A DNA stretch of 64,000 bases from an uncultured Rothia sp. (GCA_946221065.1 CAMIIO010000001.1:62001-126000), one strand, 5' to 3'. Shown: positions 8,976 through 18,286, numbered from the stretch's first letter. The notes: a model not told the origin generated them from the sequence alone. A program made the numbers and translations.

Positions 8976-10676
8976 ATGAAAACCAGCGCACGTTCACCCC
9001 AGCCACGTTCCCTGCCCATGCCCCTATGGATGCAAGGGGCCCTTGAATTACTGATTACCGCCGCGATTTCCTACGCCGCGGTAATCGTGCTGTTCATGGC
9101 CGTATGGTTTGCCGGTGGCGTTGACGACGCCAACATACTGGGAATCGCCCAATACTCAGGAATCATGTGGCTGCTCATCCACGGAGTACCACTGGAACTG
9201 AGCATTCCCGCGCACGGGGCGTTCGCGGCGGTCAACGGTACATTAAGCCTAATACCTCTGGGGCTGACCCTCATCCCACTGGCACTATGTTTCCGTTCCG
9301 GGCGCCGTCTTGCCCAGGCATCCTATGAGGGGCAGTTCTGGGTTCCCACGCTTGCCGGAACCCTCATATACTGCGCGACTTCACTATGCTTGAGCCTTTT
9401 CTTTGCCCCGGAGGAAGTATCCACTCACCCCGTTGCTGCTGCTGTCATCCCCGCATGGGTGGTGCTGCTGGGGGTAGTGGGCGGCGGCTGGTATGAGTCC
9501 CGTTCATTAGCGCGCATGATTGGTGTGAATGCCGCCGAATGGGTGAGCCGATTCAGCCAGTATTCTCGCTGGGCAGGATCCTACGTATGGGCAGTACTAT
9601 GCTCCTCAGCGGTAGCGATACTGGGATTTATTGCCCTGGGCGGGCTCCTCTTTGCCGCTATGGTTCTCTATAACTGGAACGACGTGGTAACCGTATACCA
9701 GATGCTCAACGCCGGAGCAATTGGTGATACCGCCGTAACTCTTCTGCAACTAGGGGTGATACCTAACTTTGTGGTGTGGGCAATGGCATGGAGCACCGGC
9801 GCAGGATTTGCTATTGGGCAAGGAACCGCCGTCAATCTTTTTGAAACAAACGTGGGCCCCATGCCGGCACTGCCGGTGCTGGGCGCGCTTCCTCACCCGG
9901 TTGAACCATTATCCTACGCGGCTGTTGCCGTACCTATCCTTGCCGGTGTATGCGCTGGGTGGTGGTTCTTTCGCGCTGGAGAAAACCATTTTGACGAGTG
10001 GCTATCCCTGAAAATTCGTTTTCGCTGGATTTCCAGCGTGCTCTCCACCGTGGCACTGGGTGTGTTTATAGCCATTCCGGCAGGAATCATCACAGGATTA
10101 GTTGGGTGGTTTGCCCGCGGCTCATTAGGGCTGGGTAGATTTACCGAGTTAGGGCCTGACCCCCTCCTCTTTGGTGCGTTAGCCGCAGCGTGGATCGCGG
10201 CAGGGGTGGTGCTCGGCTCAATTCTTGCACCGCTGGTTGAACCGGATAACTCGGTAGAGCTAGAACGTTTTGCGGACGAAACGCGCGCCGCACGCCGCCA
10301 ACGCAAAAAACAAGCTAAAGCCAACAAGAAAGCCGCCGCACAACAGGCAAAGCGGGAACGAAAACTGAAAAAGAAGTCCTCCACGCCGAACCCTGATAAC
10401 GATAGTGCCGATGAAGTCTTTGAGGTAGACGATGAGCCAGAAAACGAACATCACCGTTCAGGCTCTCGCGCCGATCACCTGGTGGCGGTAGAACGAATCT
10501 TCGCAACAGAAGAGGAAGAAGAACACCCTCAAACTGGCGGCACCGTTATTCCCTTACCCCGGCAGAAGTCGCCCAGCGACGACGTCGAACCCGCCTTTGA
10601 CATTGAAGACACGGGGGTGGCTCCGAACCGCAAGCGCCCCAGAACGATGCGCCACTGTTGTCCCAGGGGCGAGTGA
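8976..10676 (+). CDS. DUF6350 (PerM-like) membrane protein with a probably frameshifted C-terminus
   Basis: A 566-residue polytopic membrane protein with about ten hydrophobic segments up to residue 420, then a very basic Lys/Arg/Ala stretch (about 425-470) and an acidic tail. It matches the DUF6350 family, which includes mycobacterial PerM, implicated in cell division, and such genes commonly sit just upstream of purN-purH, as here. The last residues in this frame are unlike the family. A one-base shift after the G-run at 10613-10617 gives a tail ending SQGRVIRRPQAKKNRKK with a stop at 10712-10714, which looks like the ancestral end. Six G instead of five would restore it. Confidence 0.8.
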   Translation: MKTSARSPQPRSLPMPLWMQGALELLITAAISYAAVIVLFMAVWFAGGVDDANILGIAQYSGIMWLLIHGVPLELSIPAHGAFAAVNGTLSLIPLGLTLIPLALCFRSGRRLAQASYEGQFWVPTLAGTLIYCATSLCLSLFFAPEEVSTHPVAAAVIPAWVVLLGVVGGGWYESRSLARMIGVNAAEWVSRFSQYSRWAGSYVWAVLCSSAVAILGFIALGGLLFAAMVLYNWNDVVTVYQMLNAGAIGDTAVTLLQLGVIPNFVVWAMAWSTGAGFAIGQGTAVNLFETNVGPMPALPVLGALPHPVEPLSYAAVAVPILAGVCAGWWFFRAGENHFDEWLSLKIRFRWISSVLSTVALGVFIAIPAGIITGLVGWFARGSLGLGRFTELGPDPLLFGALAAAWIAAGVVLGSILAPLVEPDNSVELERFADETRAARRQRKKQAKANKKAAAQQAKRERKLKKKSSTPNPDNDSADEVFEVDDEPENEHHRSGSRADHLVAVERIFATEEEEEHPQTGGTVIPLPRQKSPSDDVEPAFDIEDTGVAPNRKRPRTMRHCCPRGE

Positions 10677-10768
10677 TACGTCGTCCTCAGGCGAAGAAGA
10701 ACCGTAAAAAATAGAGTTTTCGTAGCCGGTGACCCTCACCTGCTCCAAAAATAAAAACCACGGAAATA

Positions 10769-10808
10769 CCGCGGGGCACTACAACTGTGCAGTTGCAGTG
10801 CCCCGCGG
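10769..10808. terminator. Strong hairpin between convergent genes
   Basis: An 18-bp stem (CCGCGGGGCACT... / ...AGTGCCCCGCGG) with one mismatch and a 4-base loop, lying between the ends of the DUF6350 gene and the minus-strand membrane protein gene. Probably a bidirectional terminator, although a long U-run is missing. Confidence 0.75.
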
Positions 10809-10828
10809 CATATAAATGGCGCATACAT

Positions 10829-11248
10829 TTAGTTGCTACCGCCTAAAAGCGTGCCAAGCAGCCCGTCTTGTAATTGTTGAGTACATTTATTCTGCCGGCT
10901 AATAGTCACTGCACTGTTCATGCACTCGGCAAAAGCATTGGTTTGATCCATAAAAATTAGCTGAACCGTGGTGCCAAAGGCCAAATAAAGTAGCCCCAGC
11001 AGAAAGAGGATAACCACCGTGTACTCGGCCGCAGAGGCCTTCGCCCGCGGAAGCAGAGTCAGCACCCAGATAGCTAGCCCAATGCCGGTGAGCTGTACAG
11101 CCAACGCGGCAAGAAGCCACCATCCCGGATACATCATCAGAACAAACCCCAGAAGAGAACACGCAATCATGAGGCGTTGAGCGATAGTGAGGCGTTCGCG
11201 AGCATGTTGCTGTGCGGGAGTGGGCGAGGGCAAGGTTGATGCTGGCAT
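10829..11248 (-). CDS. Small membrane protein of unknown function
   Basis: A 139-residue protein with a hydrophilic start and hydrophobic segments at about residues 26-42, 44-66 and 75-97. The C-terminal 40 residues are polar and contain two cysteines (AECMNS and NKCTQQ) that might pair outside the membrane. I do not recognise a family. It is divergent from purN and convergent with the DUF6350 gene. Confidence 0.6.
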   Translation of the reverse strand: MPASTLPSPTPAQQHARERLTIAQRLMIACSLLGFVLMMYPGWWLLAALAVQLTGIGLAIWVLTLLPRAKASAAEYTVVILFLLGLLYLAFGTTVQLIFMDQTNAFAECMNSAVTISRQNKCTQQLQDGLLGTLLGGSN

Positions 11249-11381
11249 GGTTATAACCCTACCTTTTAGGTAGCCAGGTGCCGGGATTTTGGCTGATAGT
11301 GGCGTACATAAACAACCTAGAGTATGTGCTCTTTCACAGTGGTTTTCTGCCGTTCGCTAGAGGTTGGCTGCACCTGTACGG

Positions 11382-11394
11382 TAAACTTTCGGTT
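11382..11394 (+). promoter_or_regulatory. Probable leaderless promoter (-10) of purN
   Basis: A -10 hexamer TAAACT (11382-11387) ends 7 bases before the purN ATG, and there is no Shine-Dalgarno sequence. Transcription would begin at or next to the start codon. No convincing -35 box is visible. Confidence 0.55.
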
Positions 11395-11961
11395 ATGCGC
11401 ATAGTGGTAATGGTTTCTGGCTCCGGTACAAATTTGCAGTCAATCATGGACGCGGTGAGCTCCGCAGAATTATCCGTGGAGATTGCCGCTGTTGGCGCAG
11501 ATAAAGAATGCACAGGTATTGAGCGTGCCCAAGCGGCAGGGATTGAAACCTTTATCGTTCCTCCCGGTAGCTATAGCGACCGCCCGGCATGGAACCGTGC
11601 CTTAGAAGAAAAGATTGCCGGCTACACCCCGGACTATGTAATTTTTGCGGGCTTTATGCGCATTGTAGACGGGCAACTAGTGCAACGCTTTGAAAACCGT
11701 ATTGTTAACACCCATCCGGCCCTACTACCCTCCTTCCCTGGAGCACACGGAGTGCGTGACGCACTGAACCACGGCGTCAAAATTACCGGACTCACCGTAC
11801 ACTTTGTGGACTCCGGCGTAGATACCGGCCCGATTCTGGCTCAAGCAGCGGTTCCCGTTCTTGACGGCGACACCGAAGAAACCCTCCACGAGCGCATTAA
11901 AGTGCAAGAACGAAAACTACTAGTCTCCACTATTGCCCAGCTCTCTGAAGCTCAGCACTAG
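11395..11961 (+). CDS. purN: Phosphoribosylglycinamide formyltransferase
   Basis: A 188-residue GAR transformylase that moves a formyl group from 10-formyl-THF to GAR in purine synthesis. The N-terminal phosphate-binding loop SGSGTNLQ, AGFMRIV, the catalytic stretch NTHPALLPSFPGAHG (Asn and His) and VDSGVDTGPI (catalytic Asp) are all present. The open frame extends upstream to 11278, but MRIVVMVSGSG is the family start and a -10 box sits just upstream of this ATG. It is followed by purH after 124 bases; the two enzymes share the folate cofactor. Confidence 0.95.
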   Translation: MRIVVMVSGSGTNLQSIMDAVSSAELSVEIAAVGADKECTGIERAQAAGIETFIVPPGSYSDRPAWNRALEEKIAGYTPDYVIFAGFMRIVDGQLVQRFENRIVNTHPALLPSFPGAHGVRDALNHGVKITGLTVHFVDSGVDTGPILAQAAVPVLDGDTEETLHERIKVQERKLLVSTIAQLSEAQH

Positions 11962-12085
11962 CCCAAGAATTTATGCCCGCCCCGGGGCATAAACCGGTGG
12001 CATTCTGTATAGATAAAGTACACCCCAACCAATAGTTGCCCGCCCACACAAGGGTTAGACTTGGCACAAGAAACTGGAGTTATTT

Positions 12086-13693
12086 GTGAGCTTGATTGAG
12101 CTTGATCGCGTACCCCTCAAACGTGCACTGATTTCCGTGTTCGATAAGACCGGTCTGGAGGAATTGGCTCGCGGGCTACATGCCGCTGGCGTGGATATCG
12201 TATCTACAGGATCCACAGCCTCAACCATTTCCTCAGCTGGCGTCCCGGTTACCGAAGTATCAGATATTACCGGTTTCCCCGAGTGCCTGGAAGGGCGCGT
12301 CAAAACCCTGCACCCGCGCGTACACGCCGGTATCTTGGCGGACCGCCGCAAGCAGGAACACATCGACACCCTAAACCAGATGGAGATTGAGCCCTTTGAT
12401 CTGGTTATTGTGAACCTCTACCCCTTCGTAGACACCGTAGCTTCCGGCGCTGACCAGGACGCCATCATCGAAAAAATTGATATTGGTGGCCCCTCCATGG
12501 TGCGCGCGGCGGCAAAGAACCACGACGCCGTAGCCGTGGTTGTGGACCCCTCCCGCTATGATGAGGTGGTCAAGGCAGCCTCCGAAGGTGGCTTTACCCT
12601 AACCGAACGCCGTCGTCTGGCATCGGCGGCTTTTGCACACACTGCCGCATACGACACCGCGGTAGCCACCTGGACCGCACAGCAATTTGAGCAGGACGAA
12701 GACGCCAACTACTGGCCGCCCTTTGCCGGGCTCTCCTTTGAACGCTCCGAATCCTTGCGTTACGGCGAGAACCCGCACCAGAAGGCAGCGCTTTACGTTG
12801 ATGCCGCCGCTAAACCCGGCATTGCTCAGGCAGAGCAGCTCGGCGGCAAGGCAATGAGCTACAACAACTTTGTTGACGGTGACGCCGCCTTGCGCGCCGC
12901 CTATGACTTTGAGGAACCAGCCGTTGCCATTATTAAGCACAACAACCCCTGCGGTATTGCCGTGGCAACCCCCGGAGCTGAAGACCCCATCGCCGAAGCT
13001 CACGCTAAGGCGCACGCCTGCGACCCACTCTCCGCATATGGTGGTGTGATCGCCGCTAACCGCGAAGTCACCGCAGGAATGGCGCAGACCGTCAAAGGCA
13101 TCTTCACCGAAGTCATCATCGCACCCTCCTACACCGCCGAAGCGCTAGAAATTTTGCAGTCCAAAAAGAACCTGCGCATCCTCGTTCTGCCCGAAGGCTT
13201 TGAACGCGAAGCACTGGAATACCGCGCGGTATCCGGTGGTGCACTCTTCCAAGAAGCAGACCGCTTGGACGCCGAAGGGGACAACCCGCAGAACTGGACT
13301 TTGGTTGCTGGAGAGGCAGCAGACGAACAAACCCTCGCGGACCTCGCGTTCGCCTGGCGCGCGCTTCGTGCCGCTAAATCCAACGCAATTCTGCTTGCCA
13401 ACGACGGTGCTGCAGTGGGTATCGGCATGGGCCAAGTTAACCGCGTGGATTCCTGCAAACTCTCCGTTGAGCGTGCCAACACCCTTGCCGGCGAGCAAGA
13501 ACGTGCTCACGGTGCTGTTGCCGCCTCCGACGCCTTCTTCCCCTTTGCCGACGGGTTGCAGGTTCTGCTCGACGCAGGTGTGCGCGCCGTCGTACAGCCC
13601 GGAGGTTCGATCCGTGATGAAGAAGTGATTGAAGCTGCTAAGGCTGCCGGGGTAACAATGTACACCACCGGTGCCCGCCACTTCTTCCACTAA
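12086..13693 (+). CDS. purH: Bifunctional AICAR transformylase / IMP cyclohydrolase
   Basis: A 535-residue enzyme for the last two steps of IMP synthesis. The N-terminal MGS-like cyclohydrolase domain (about 1-150) shows ALISVFDKTGLEELARGL, STGSTA and RVKTLHPRVHAGIL. The C-terminal AICARFT domain has RYGENPHQKAALY, KHNNPCGIA and the C-terminal QPGGSIRDEEVI with TGARHFFH at the end. The start is a GTG with GGAG upstream. It probably forms a transcription unit with purN, with a strong terminator after it. Confidence 0.97.
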   Translation: MSLIELDRVPLKRALISVFDKTGLEELARGLHAAGVDIVSTGSTASTISSAGVPVTEVSDITGFPECLEGRVKTLHPRVHAGILADRRKQEHIDTLNQMEIEPFDLVIVNLYPFVDTVASGADQDAIIEKIDIGGPSMVRAAAKNHDAVAVVVDPSRYDEVVKAASEGGFTLTERRRLASAAFAHTAAYDTAVATWTAQQFEQDEDANYWPPFAGLSFERSESLRYGENPHQKAALYVDAAAKPGIAQAEQLGGKAMSYNNFVDGDAALRAAYDFEEPAVAIIKHNNPCGIAVATPGAEDPIAEAHAKAHACDPLSAYGGVIAANREVTAGMAQTVKGIFTEVIIAPSYTAEALEILQSKKNLRILVLPEGFEREALEYRAVSGGALFQEADRLDAEGDNPQNWTLVAGEAADEQTLADLAFAWRALRAAKSNAILLANDGAAVGIGMGQVNRVDSCKLSVERANTLAGEQERAHGAVAASDAFFPFADGLQVLLDAGVRAVVQPGGSIRDEEVIEAAKAAGVTMYTTGARHFFH

Positions 13694-13797
13694 AAATTCC
13701 TGCTCACGCCTTCCCCGCTGACGGCGGGGGAGCACGAGCAACTACGAGTTCGCTAACGCCTACGATTTTGCTGAGACAAGACAATGAGGCAGTACAA

Positions 13798-13834
13798 CAA
13801 GGCCCGGTAATCCGTAACAGATTACCGGGCCTTG
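13798..13834. terminator. Bidirectional terminator between purH and the VWA gene
   Basis: A perfect 15-bp stem (CAAGGCCCGGTAATC / GATTACCGGGCCTTG) with a 7-base loop between two convergent genes. Confidence 0.85.
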
Positions 13835-13880
13835 CTGTGAAAATAACGCTGTTACCAGTGTTAGCCAGCGCCAGCCAGCG

Positions 13881-15599
13881 CTAGTTGGTAGGAACCGTGG
13901 TTGCCTCGGCGGAAGATTGAGCCGTAGCCTCATCTGGCTTCACGGTGAGTGCCTCCTGGAAGATCTTTTGAATATCCTCTGCCGAGTTAGCGGCGTAGGC
14001 CTCACCGCCGGTATTTTTAGCAATATTTCGCAGATTATCCATATTGGCGTCTTCGGAGACACCGATGAGCAACAGAAATACGGGGTTATCCTTATCCTGT
14101 TTCTGGCTAATCTGTTTAATAAGGTCTTCGGTACTTATCGAGGTGGAGTCCGTGTTTTCTCCATCCGTAAAGATTACTGCTACGTTGGCAGAGCCGGGTT
14201 CGTAATCGTTCTTGATGGATTCAAACGCCGCCAAGATGGTGTCGTTGAGTCCTGTGTGAGTGCCACTTTGCGATTGTAGTTGCTCTACCGCGGTACGTAG
14301 CATCTCTTTTTGGGTGGTGTCATCGACCTTTTCGGCAAGGTTTCGCGCCGGTACTAGTTCGCGATAATCGGTGTCTTTACCGTCTTGGTCTTTTCCAATA
14401 TTGAGCGCAAAGCTCCACAATCCTATGGAATCGCGAGGAGGGAAAAGTTGGGATCCCGCAAGGACTGCCTCCTTAGTCACATCCATACGGGTGCGGTTTG
14501 TGCTGCCCAAACTCTCTCCCATAGAGCCGGAAACGTCAATGGCAATCAGCGCATTCAGGGGAGCTGATTGGCGGGTGTAAGAGGTCCACATGCTGGCAAT
14601 GGCATCGACGTCTTTTGCCGCAAGATCATTGACAGGGCCTACGGAAGCGACGGGTAGTTCGTCGTCATGAGCGTTACGGAGCCCGTGTTCTTCGAGAGCT
14701 TTTTTACCCTCATCGCTGTCCATGAAATTTTTAATCATTTCTGCAGCGTTGGTGACGGTGGAGTTAGGGTCGCTCTTACCGGAGGGAATGTAGAGCGGGT
14801 AGTCTAGCTGACCGGAAGCGTTGCTAGGAACGTAGGCTTTGATGGCGGAGTCCGGGTTTTCTGCAAGAAAGTTATGGTAGTCGGCTTCGGTGACGATTGT
14901 GGAGTCGATGTTTTTAGAATTGACTTTGCCCAGGAGCTCGTTGGCTGAAGAGATGGGTTGATCTACCCCTACTGTTTGCGCGCGCTGACCTACATTGGCT
15001 GTGAGCTGTTCGGAGGTAGCTTTTCCGCTGGAAGATTCTGAAGCCGCGTTGAGTAGAGCCATGAAGGAACCCGAGTCTTCTTTGGGGTCACTAATTTCTA
15101 GCTTTGTGGCGTCTTTGAGGGCATCGTTCCAGCTGGTGTACTGGGTTTCGGTGTTGGTTACGACGACGGCGGGAGTCTTGGCAAGGGTTTTTGTTTTGGT
15201 AACAACTTGAGCTTTACCGGACAGTGCTAGCTCGGCGCGTCGGGAAGAGTCGGGGATCCAGATATTAGGAACGTCCGTGTTCTGAAGGATGTGCCTGGCG
15301 GTATCAAGCGGACTGGTGTTGGTGTCTACTGCTAGAACGATGCAGTCTTTTGAAGAAACGGGGATTTGGCGGAGTACCTCTGCCATGGTCTCATCGGTTT
15401 CAACGGTGACCCGCTGAGTGGTGGTGCATGATGCCGGTATCGCTTGTGGGTTATCTGCGTTGTCGGTGGCACCTAGATTGAATGCGAGTAGGGCGCCACT
15501 GAGCGCTACAATTCCGGCGCCGGAAACTGCCACCCAGGTTCGGATGGTTTTTTTCCTGCGTGCTTCGCGCTCTTCTCGGCGCGATTGAGCGTTCCCCAT
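13881..15599 (-). CDS. Membrane-anchored VWA-domain protein with a substrate-binding-protein-like domain
   Basis: A 572-residue exported protein. A basic N-terminus and one hydrophobic segment (about residues 24-44) anchor or export it. Residues about 60-325 look like a type-2 periplasmic solute-binding fold. A von Willebrand factor A domain follows, with a metal-ion-dependent adhesion site: DVSGSMGES (about residue 352) and FTDGEN (about 478). The C-terminus is Thr/Ala-rich. VWA domains bind protein partners through a metal; the ligand is unknown here. AAAGGG lies 7 bases before the ATG. It is a single gene. Confidence 0.82.
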   Translation of the reverse strand: MGNAQSRREEREARRKKTIRTWVAVSGAGIVALSGALLAFNLGATDNADNPQAIPASCTTTQRVTVETDETMAEVLRQIPVSSKDCIVLAVDTNTSPLDTARHILQNTDVPNIWIPDSSRRAELALSGKAQVVTKTKTLAKTPAVVVTNTETQYTSWNDALKDATKLEISDPKEDSGSFMALLNAASESSSGKATSEQLTANVGQRAQTVGVDQPISSANELLGKVNSKNIDSTIVTEADYHNFLAENPDSAIKAYVPSNASGQLDYPLYIPSGKSDPNSTVTNAAEMIKNFMDSDEGKKALEEHGLRNAHDDELPVASVGPVNDLAAKDVDAIASMWTSYTRQSAPLNALIAIDVSGSMGESLGSTNRTRMDVTKEAVLAGSQLFPPRDSIGLWSFALNIGKDQDGKDTDYRELVPARNLAEKVDDTTQKEMLRTAVEQLQSQSGTHTGLNDTILAAFESIKNDYEPGSANVAVIFTDGENTDSTSISTEDLIKQISQKQDKDNPVFLLLIGVSEDANMDNLRNIAKNTGGEAYAANSAEDIQKIFQEALTVKPDEATAQSSAEATTVPTN

Positions 15600-16139
15600 T
15601 GCATGCCCTTTCGCGGTTTTAGCTATTCAGTTCTTCTGTTGTATATGTGCAGAAGAAGGTGTTTGGCGTTATCTGGTGAATGTAACGCTTTAGTTTATCA
15701 AGGATATTTTAGTTTTTAGGGGGAAATATTTTTTGCTGGCTGGCAATTAGCCGGGGGTTTACCTGAAGTGCTGGGGGAAGGCTGTTGTGACTAGGAGCGG
15801 TAAAGAGTGTGTTATTTTAAACACGTACTGTTCTGGGGACATTTTGGGAGTGTCGTTTTTTAGAAAATCAAGAGTTTCCGGGGTTGTTGAGAAGTGGGGT
15901 GTGGGTCATGTGGGCATAGGGGTGGATGTCTCGGGTGAATGGAAAGATCCTTAAACAATGTATTTTTTCTCTTCTTGTCAATGTCTTTTCGACGCATTAC
16001 TTACTTTTATAAAATACCTACTCTTGTCTGCTGTATTCACGGCTTAAGAATAAAGCTATTCAACAAAAGAATGAGGCCAAAAACCGAATGAATGAAGCAC
16101 ATCTGCGAATGAACGTTCTATATTTTACAGGTTCTCCTC
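15600..16139. other. Long AT-rich intergenic region
   Basis: About 540 bases between divergent genes. I see no coding frame with family features and no tRNA or recognisable riboswitch. There is a short inverted repeat GTGT...TTTAAACAC near 15808-15822. The length and AT-richness suggest regulatory sequence or an unrecognised small RNA. Confidence 0.4.
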
Positions 16140-16151
16140 TAGAATAGAGAG
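16140..16151 (+). promoter_or_regulatory. Probable leaderless promoter (-10) of the TetR gene
   Basis: TAGAAT (16140-16145) ends 6 bases before the GTG start, so the transcript would begin at the start codon. The surrounding CCTCTAGAATAGAGAGG is partly palindromic and could also be an operator for the regulator itself; that is inference. Confidence 0.5.
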
Positions 16152-16841
16152 GTGCCTAAAGTTAGTGAACATCATAAGAGCCAAGTCCGAGAGCGAATCA
16201 TCGCGGCCTCCCGCGAGTGCTTTGTAGAACGTGGATACCAGCAAACAGCCATGAGTGAAATTATTGAGCACGTAGGCCTCTCCGCCGGTGCAATATACAA
16301 CCACTTTTCCGGCAAAACAGCCATCATGCTTGCGGTAGCAAACGTAGACCTCAGCGAATTTGGCGTCAACGAACTGCCAGCCGGGATCGCCGTTACCGCC
16401 GAACCTGCTACCGAAGACCTTTTTACTGTGGCCGCGGCAGAAAATTCTCAAGGGCAAAACCCCGATCAACAAACCGGTTCACACCCTGATGAAAAGCCCT
16501 GGGATTTTGTGCTCGGCTGGCTCAACACCCTGCAGAAAAATCCCGAACTATGCCGGCTACTCCTGCTCACCTGGGCAGAGTCCGTAACCTTACCGGAACT
16601 GCACACCCTGGTTGATGCGCAACTGAGTGCATTGCAAGACGCCGCCCTAACCCGTTACCGCAACTGGGCAGAGGAAAACCTCGAATTTACCGCGACAGAA
16701 CTAGAACAATGGCTAGACGTCATAGGAGCCGCAGTGCTAAGTATCTTCACCGGCTACATCACCCAGTCACAAACCCTCAGCATCTTTAGCCACGAATCTT
16801 ACCTGGAATACGCTGGCGCAATCCTTACACAGCAGAGCTAG
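16152..16841 (+). CDS. TetR/AcrR-family transcriptional regulator
   Basis: A 229-residue regulator. The N-terminal helix-turn-helix is typical: RERIIAASRECFVERGYQQTAMSEI followed by VGLSAGAIYNHFSGKTAIM, residues about 9-55. The C-terminal ligand-binding domain (about 60-229) has a less conserved polar insertion (about 85-110, rich in Glu/Asn/Gln). The GTG start at 16152 agrees with the domain start. The next gene, glyA, follows 163 bases later with its own promoter-like boxes, so the target cannot be deduced from context; autoregulation is plausible. Confidence 0.85.
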   Translation: MPKVSEHHKSQVRERIIAASRECFVERGYQQTAMSEIIEHVGLSAGAIYNHFSGKTAIMLAVANVDLSEFGVNELPAGIAVTAEPATEDLFTVAAAENSQGQNPDQQTGSHPDEKPWDFVLGWLNTLQKNPELCRLLLLTWAESVTLPELHTLVDAQLSALQDAALTRYRNWAEENLEFTATELEQWLDVIGAAVLSIFTGYITQSQTLSIFSHESYLEYAGAILTQQS

Positions 16842-16918
16842 CCGCCTCCCTGCGGATTCCACCAGAACTTTAGAAACCCGCTATCTTCCCTCTATGTAAC
16901 TCACTAGACTAGTAGAGG

Positions 16919-16972
16919 AACGGGTTAACCGTTGAACATACCTTTACCATCGTGATTGATTCCCTGCATACT
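16919..16972 (+). promoter_or_regulatory. glyA promoter and upstream palindrome
   Basis: AACGGGTTAACCGTT (16919-16933) is a near-perfect palindrome and a possible operator. TTTACC (16943-16948) and CATACT (16967-16972) with an 18-base spacer form a plausible promoter, giving a short leader before the AAAGGAG ribosome binding site of glyA. Confidence 0.45.
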
Positions 16973-17004
16973 GCGGAGAATGAAAAACCCCGAAAGGAGC
17001 ATGT

Positions 17005-18285
17005 ATGAACACTGCTCAATCAATTCTCGAGACCCCCCTTGCAGAGCTGGATCCGGAGGTTGCCGAAGCCATCCAATCTGAGCAAAAGCGACAGCAAAAC
17101 ACGCTAGAAATGATCGCTTCCGAGAACTTTGTTCCCCGCGCAGTGTTGGAAGCACAGGGATCAGTTCTAACGAATAAGTACGCCGAAGGCTACCCCGGAC
17201 GCCGCTACTACGGCGGCTGCGAATTTGTGGACGTCGTCGAAACCCTGGCTATCGAGCGAGTCAAATCACTTTTTGGAGCCGAACACGCCAACGTTCAGCC
17301 ACACTCAGGCGCTCAGGCAAATAACGCCGTCATGCACGCACTGCTTAACCCCGGCGATAAAATCATGGGCCTATCGCTTGCCCACGGCGGACACCTCACC
17401 CACGGCATGAAGCTCAACGTCTCCGGCAAGCTGTACGACGTCGTCGCTTACGGAGTAGACGATGAAACCGGCAAAGTAAACATGGATGAGGTGCGCGAAC
17501 TCGCCCTGGCTGAAAAGCCTAAGCTGATTATCGCTGGCTGGTCCGCCTACACCCGTCAGCTAGACTTTGCGAAATTCCGTGAAATCGCCGATGAAATCGG
17601 AGCCTACCTCTGGGTAGACATGGCACACTTTGCCGGGCTGGTAGCAGCGGGTCTGCACCCGAACCCCGTGCCCCACGCACATGCCGTCTCATCTACCGTT
17701 CACAAAACCATTGGCGGCCCCCGCTCCGGATTTATTCTCTGCACCGAAGAGCTGAAGAAGAAGATTGACTCGGCAGTATTCCCCGGTCAGCAGGGCGGCC
17801 CGCTCATGCACGTGATCGCCGCAAAAGCTACCGCTTTTAAGATTGCAGCCAGCGACCTCTTCAAAGACCGCCAACAGCGCACCCTGGACGGCGCACGTCT
17901 TCTTGCTGAACGCCTTACCCAGCCCGACGTAGCCGAGGCCGGAGTGAAAGTCATCTCCGGCGGTACCGAAGTTCACCTGGTCCTGGTTGACCTGCGTGAC
18001 TCAGAGCTCAACGGCAAAGAAGCCGAAGACCTACTCCACAAAGTAGGAATCACCGTGAACCGCAACGCGGTTCCCAATGACCCCCGCCCGCCAATGGTCA
18101 CCTCCGGTTTGCGCATCGGCACCCCAGCACTGGCAACCCGCGGTTTCGATGCCGAAGCGTTCACCGAAGTTGCCGATATCATCGCAGAAACTCTCAAGCC
18201 CGGTGCAGACACCGAAAAGCTCCACGCCCGCGTGGTAGCCCTGACAGAGAAGTTCCCGCTCTACAACGGAATTGAGGAATGGTAA
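17005..18285 (+). CDS. glyA: Serine hydroxymethyltransferase
   Basis: A 426-residue PLP enzyme that converts serine and THF to glycine and 5,10-methylene-THF, the main source of one-carbon units. Family motifs are intact: ASENFVPRAVLEAQGS, YAEGYPGRRYYGG, HSGAQANNAV, the PLP-binding lysine in SSTVHKTIGGPRSG, and GLRIGTPALATRGF. AAAGGAG precedes the ATG at 7 bases. It is followed within one base by folD, which processes its product. Confidence 0.97.
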   Translation: MNTAQSILETPLAELDPEVAEAIQSEQKRQQNTLEMIASENFVPRAVLEAQGSVLTNKYAEGYPGRRYYGGCEFVDVVETLAIERVKSLFGAEHANVQPHSGAQANNAVMHALLNPGDKIMGLSLAHGGHLTHGMKLNVSGKLYDVVAYGVDDETGKVNMDEVRELALAEKPKLIIAGWSAYTRQLDFAKFREIADEIGAYLWVDMAHFAGLVAAGLHPNPVPHAHAVSSTVHKTIGGPRSGFILCTEELKKKIDSAVFPGQQGGPLMHVIAAKATAFKIAASDLFKDRQQRTLDGARLLAERLTQPDVAEAGVKVISGGTEVHLVLVDLRDSELNGKEAEDLLHKVGITVNRNAVPNDPRPPMVTSGLRIGTPALATRGFDAEAFTEVADIIAETLKPGADTEKLHARVVALTEKFPLYNGIEEW

Positions 18286-18286
18286 A

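Noticed and set aside
8827..9006. N-terminal extension of the SDR gene
   Set aside because: It overlaps the divergent DUF6350 gene and lacks SDR motifs; the ATG at 8826 fits the family.
12599..13015. Opposite-strand open frames inside purH
   Set aside because: Typical shadow frames of a high-GC coding gene; no start signal and no homology.
16842..17004. Glycine or THF riboswitch before glyA
   Set aside because: No conserved tandem aptamer or THF motif could be seen; the region is too short for a glycine riboswitch with expression platform.
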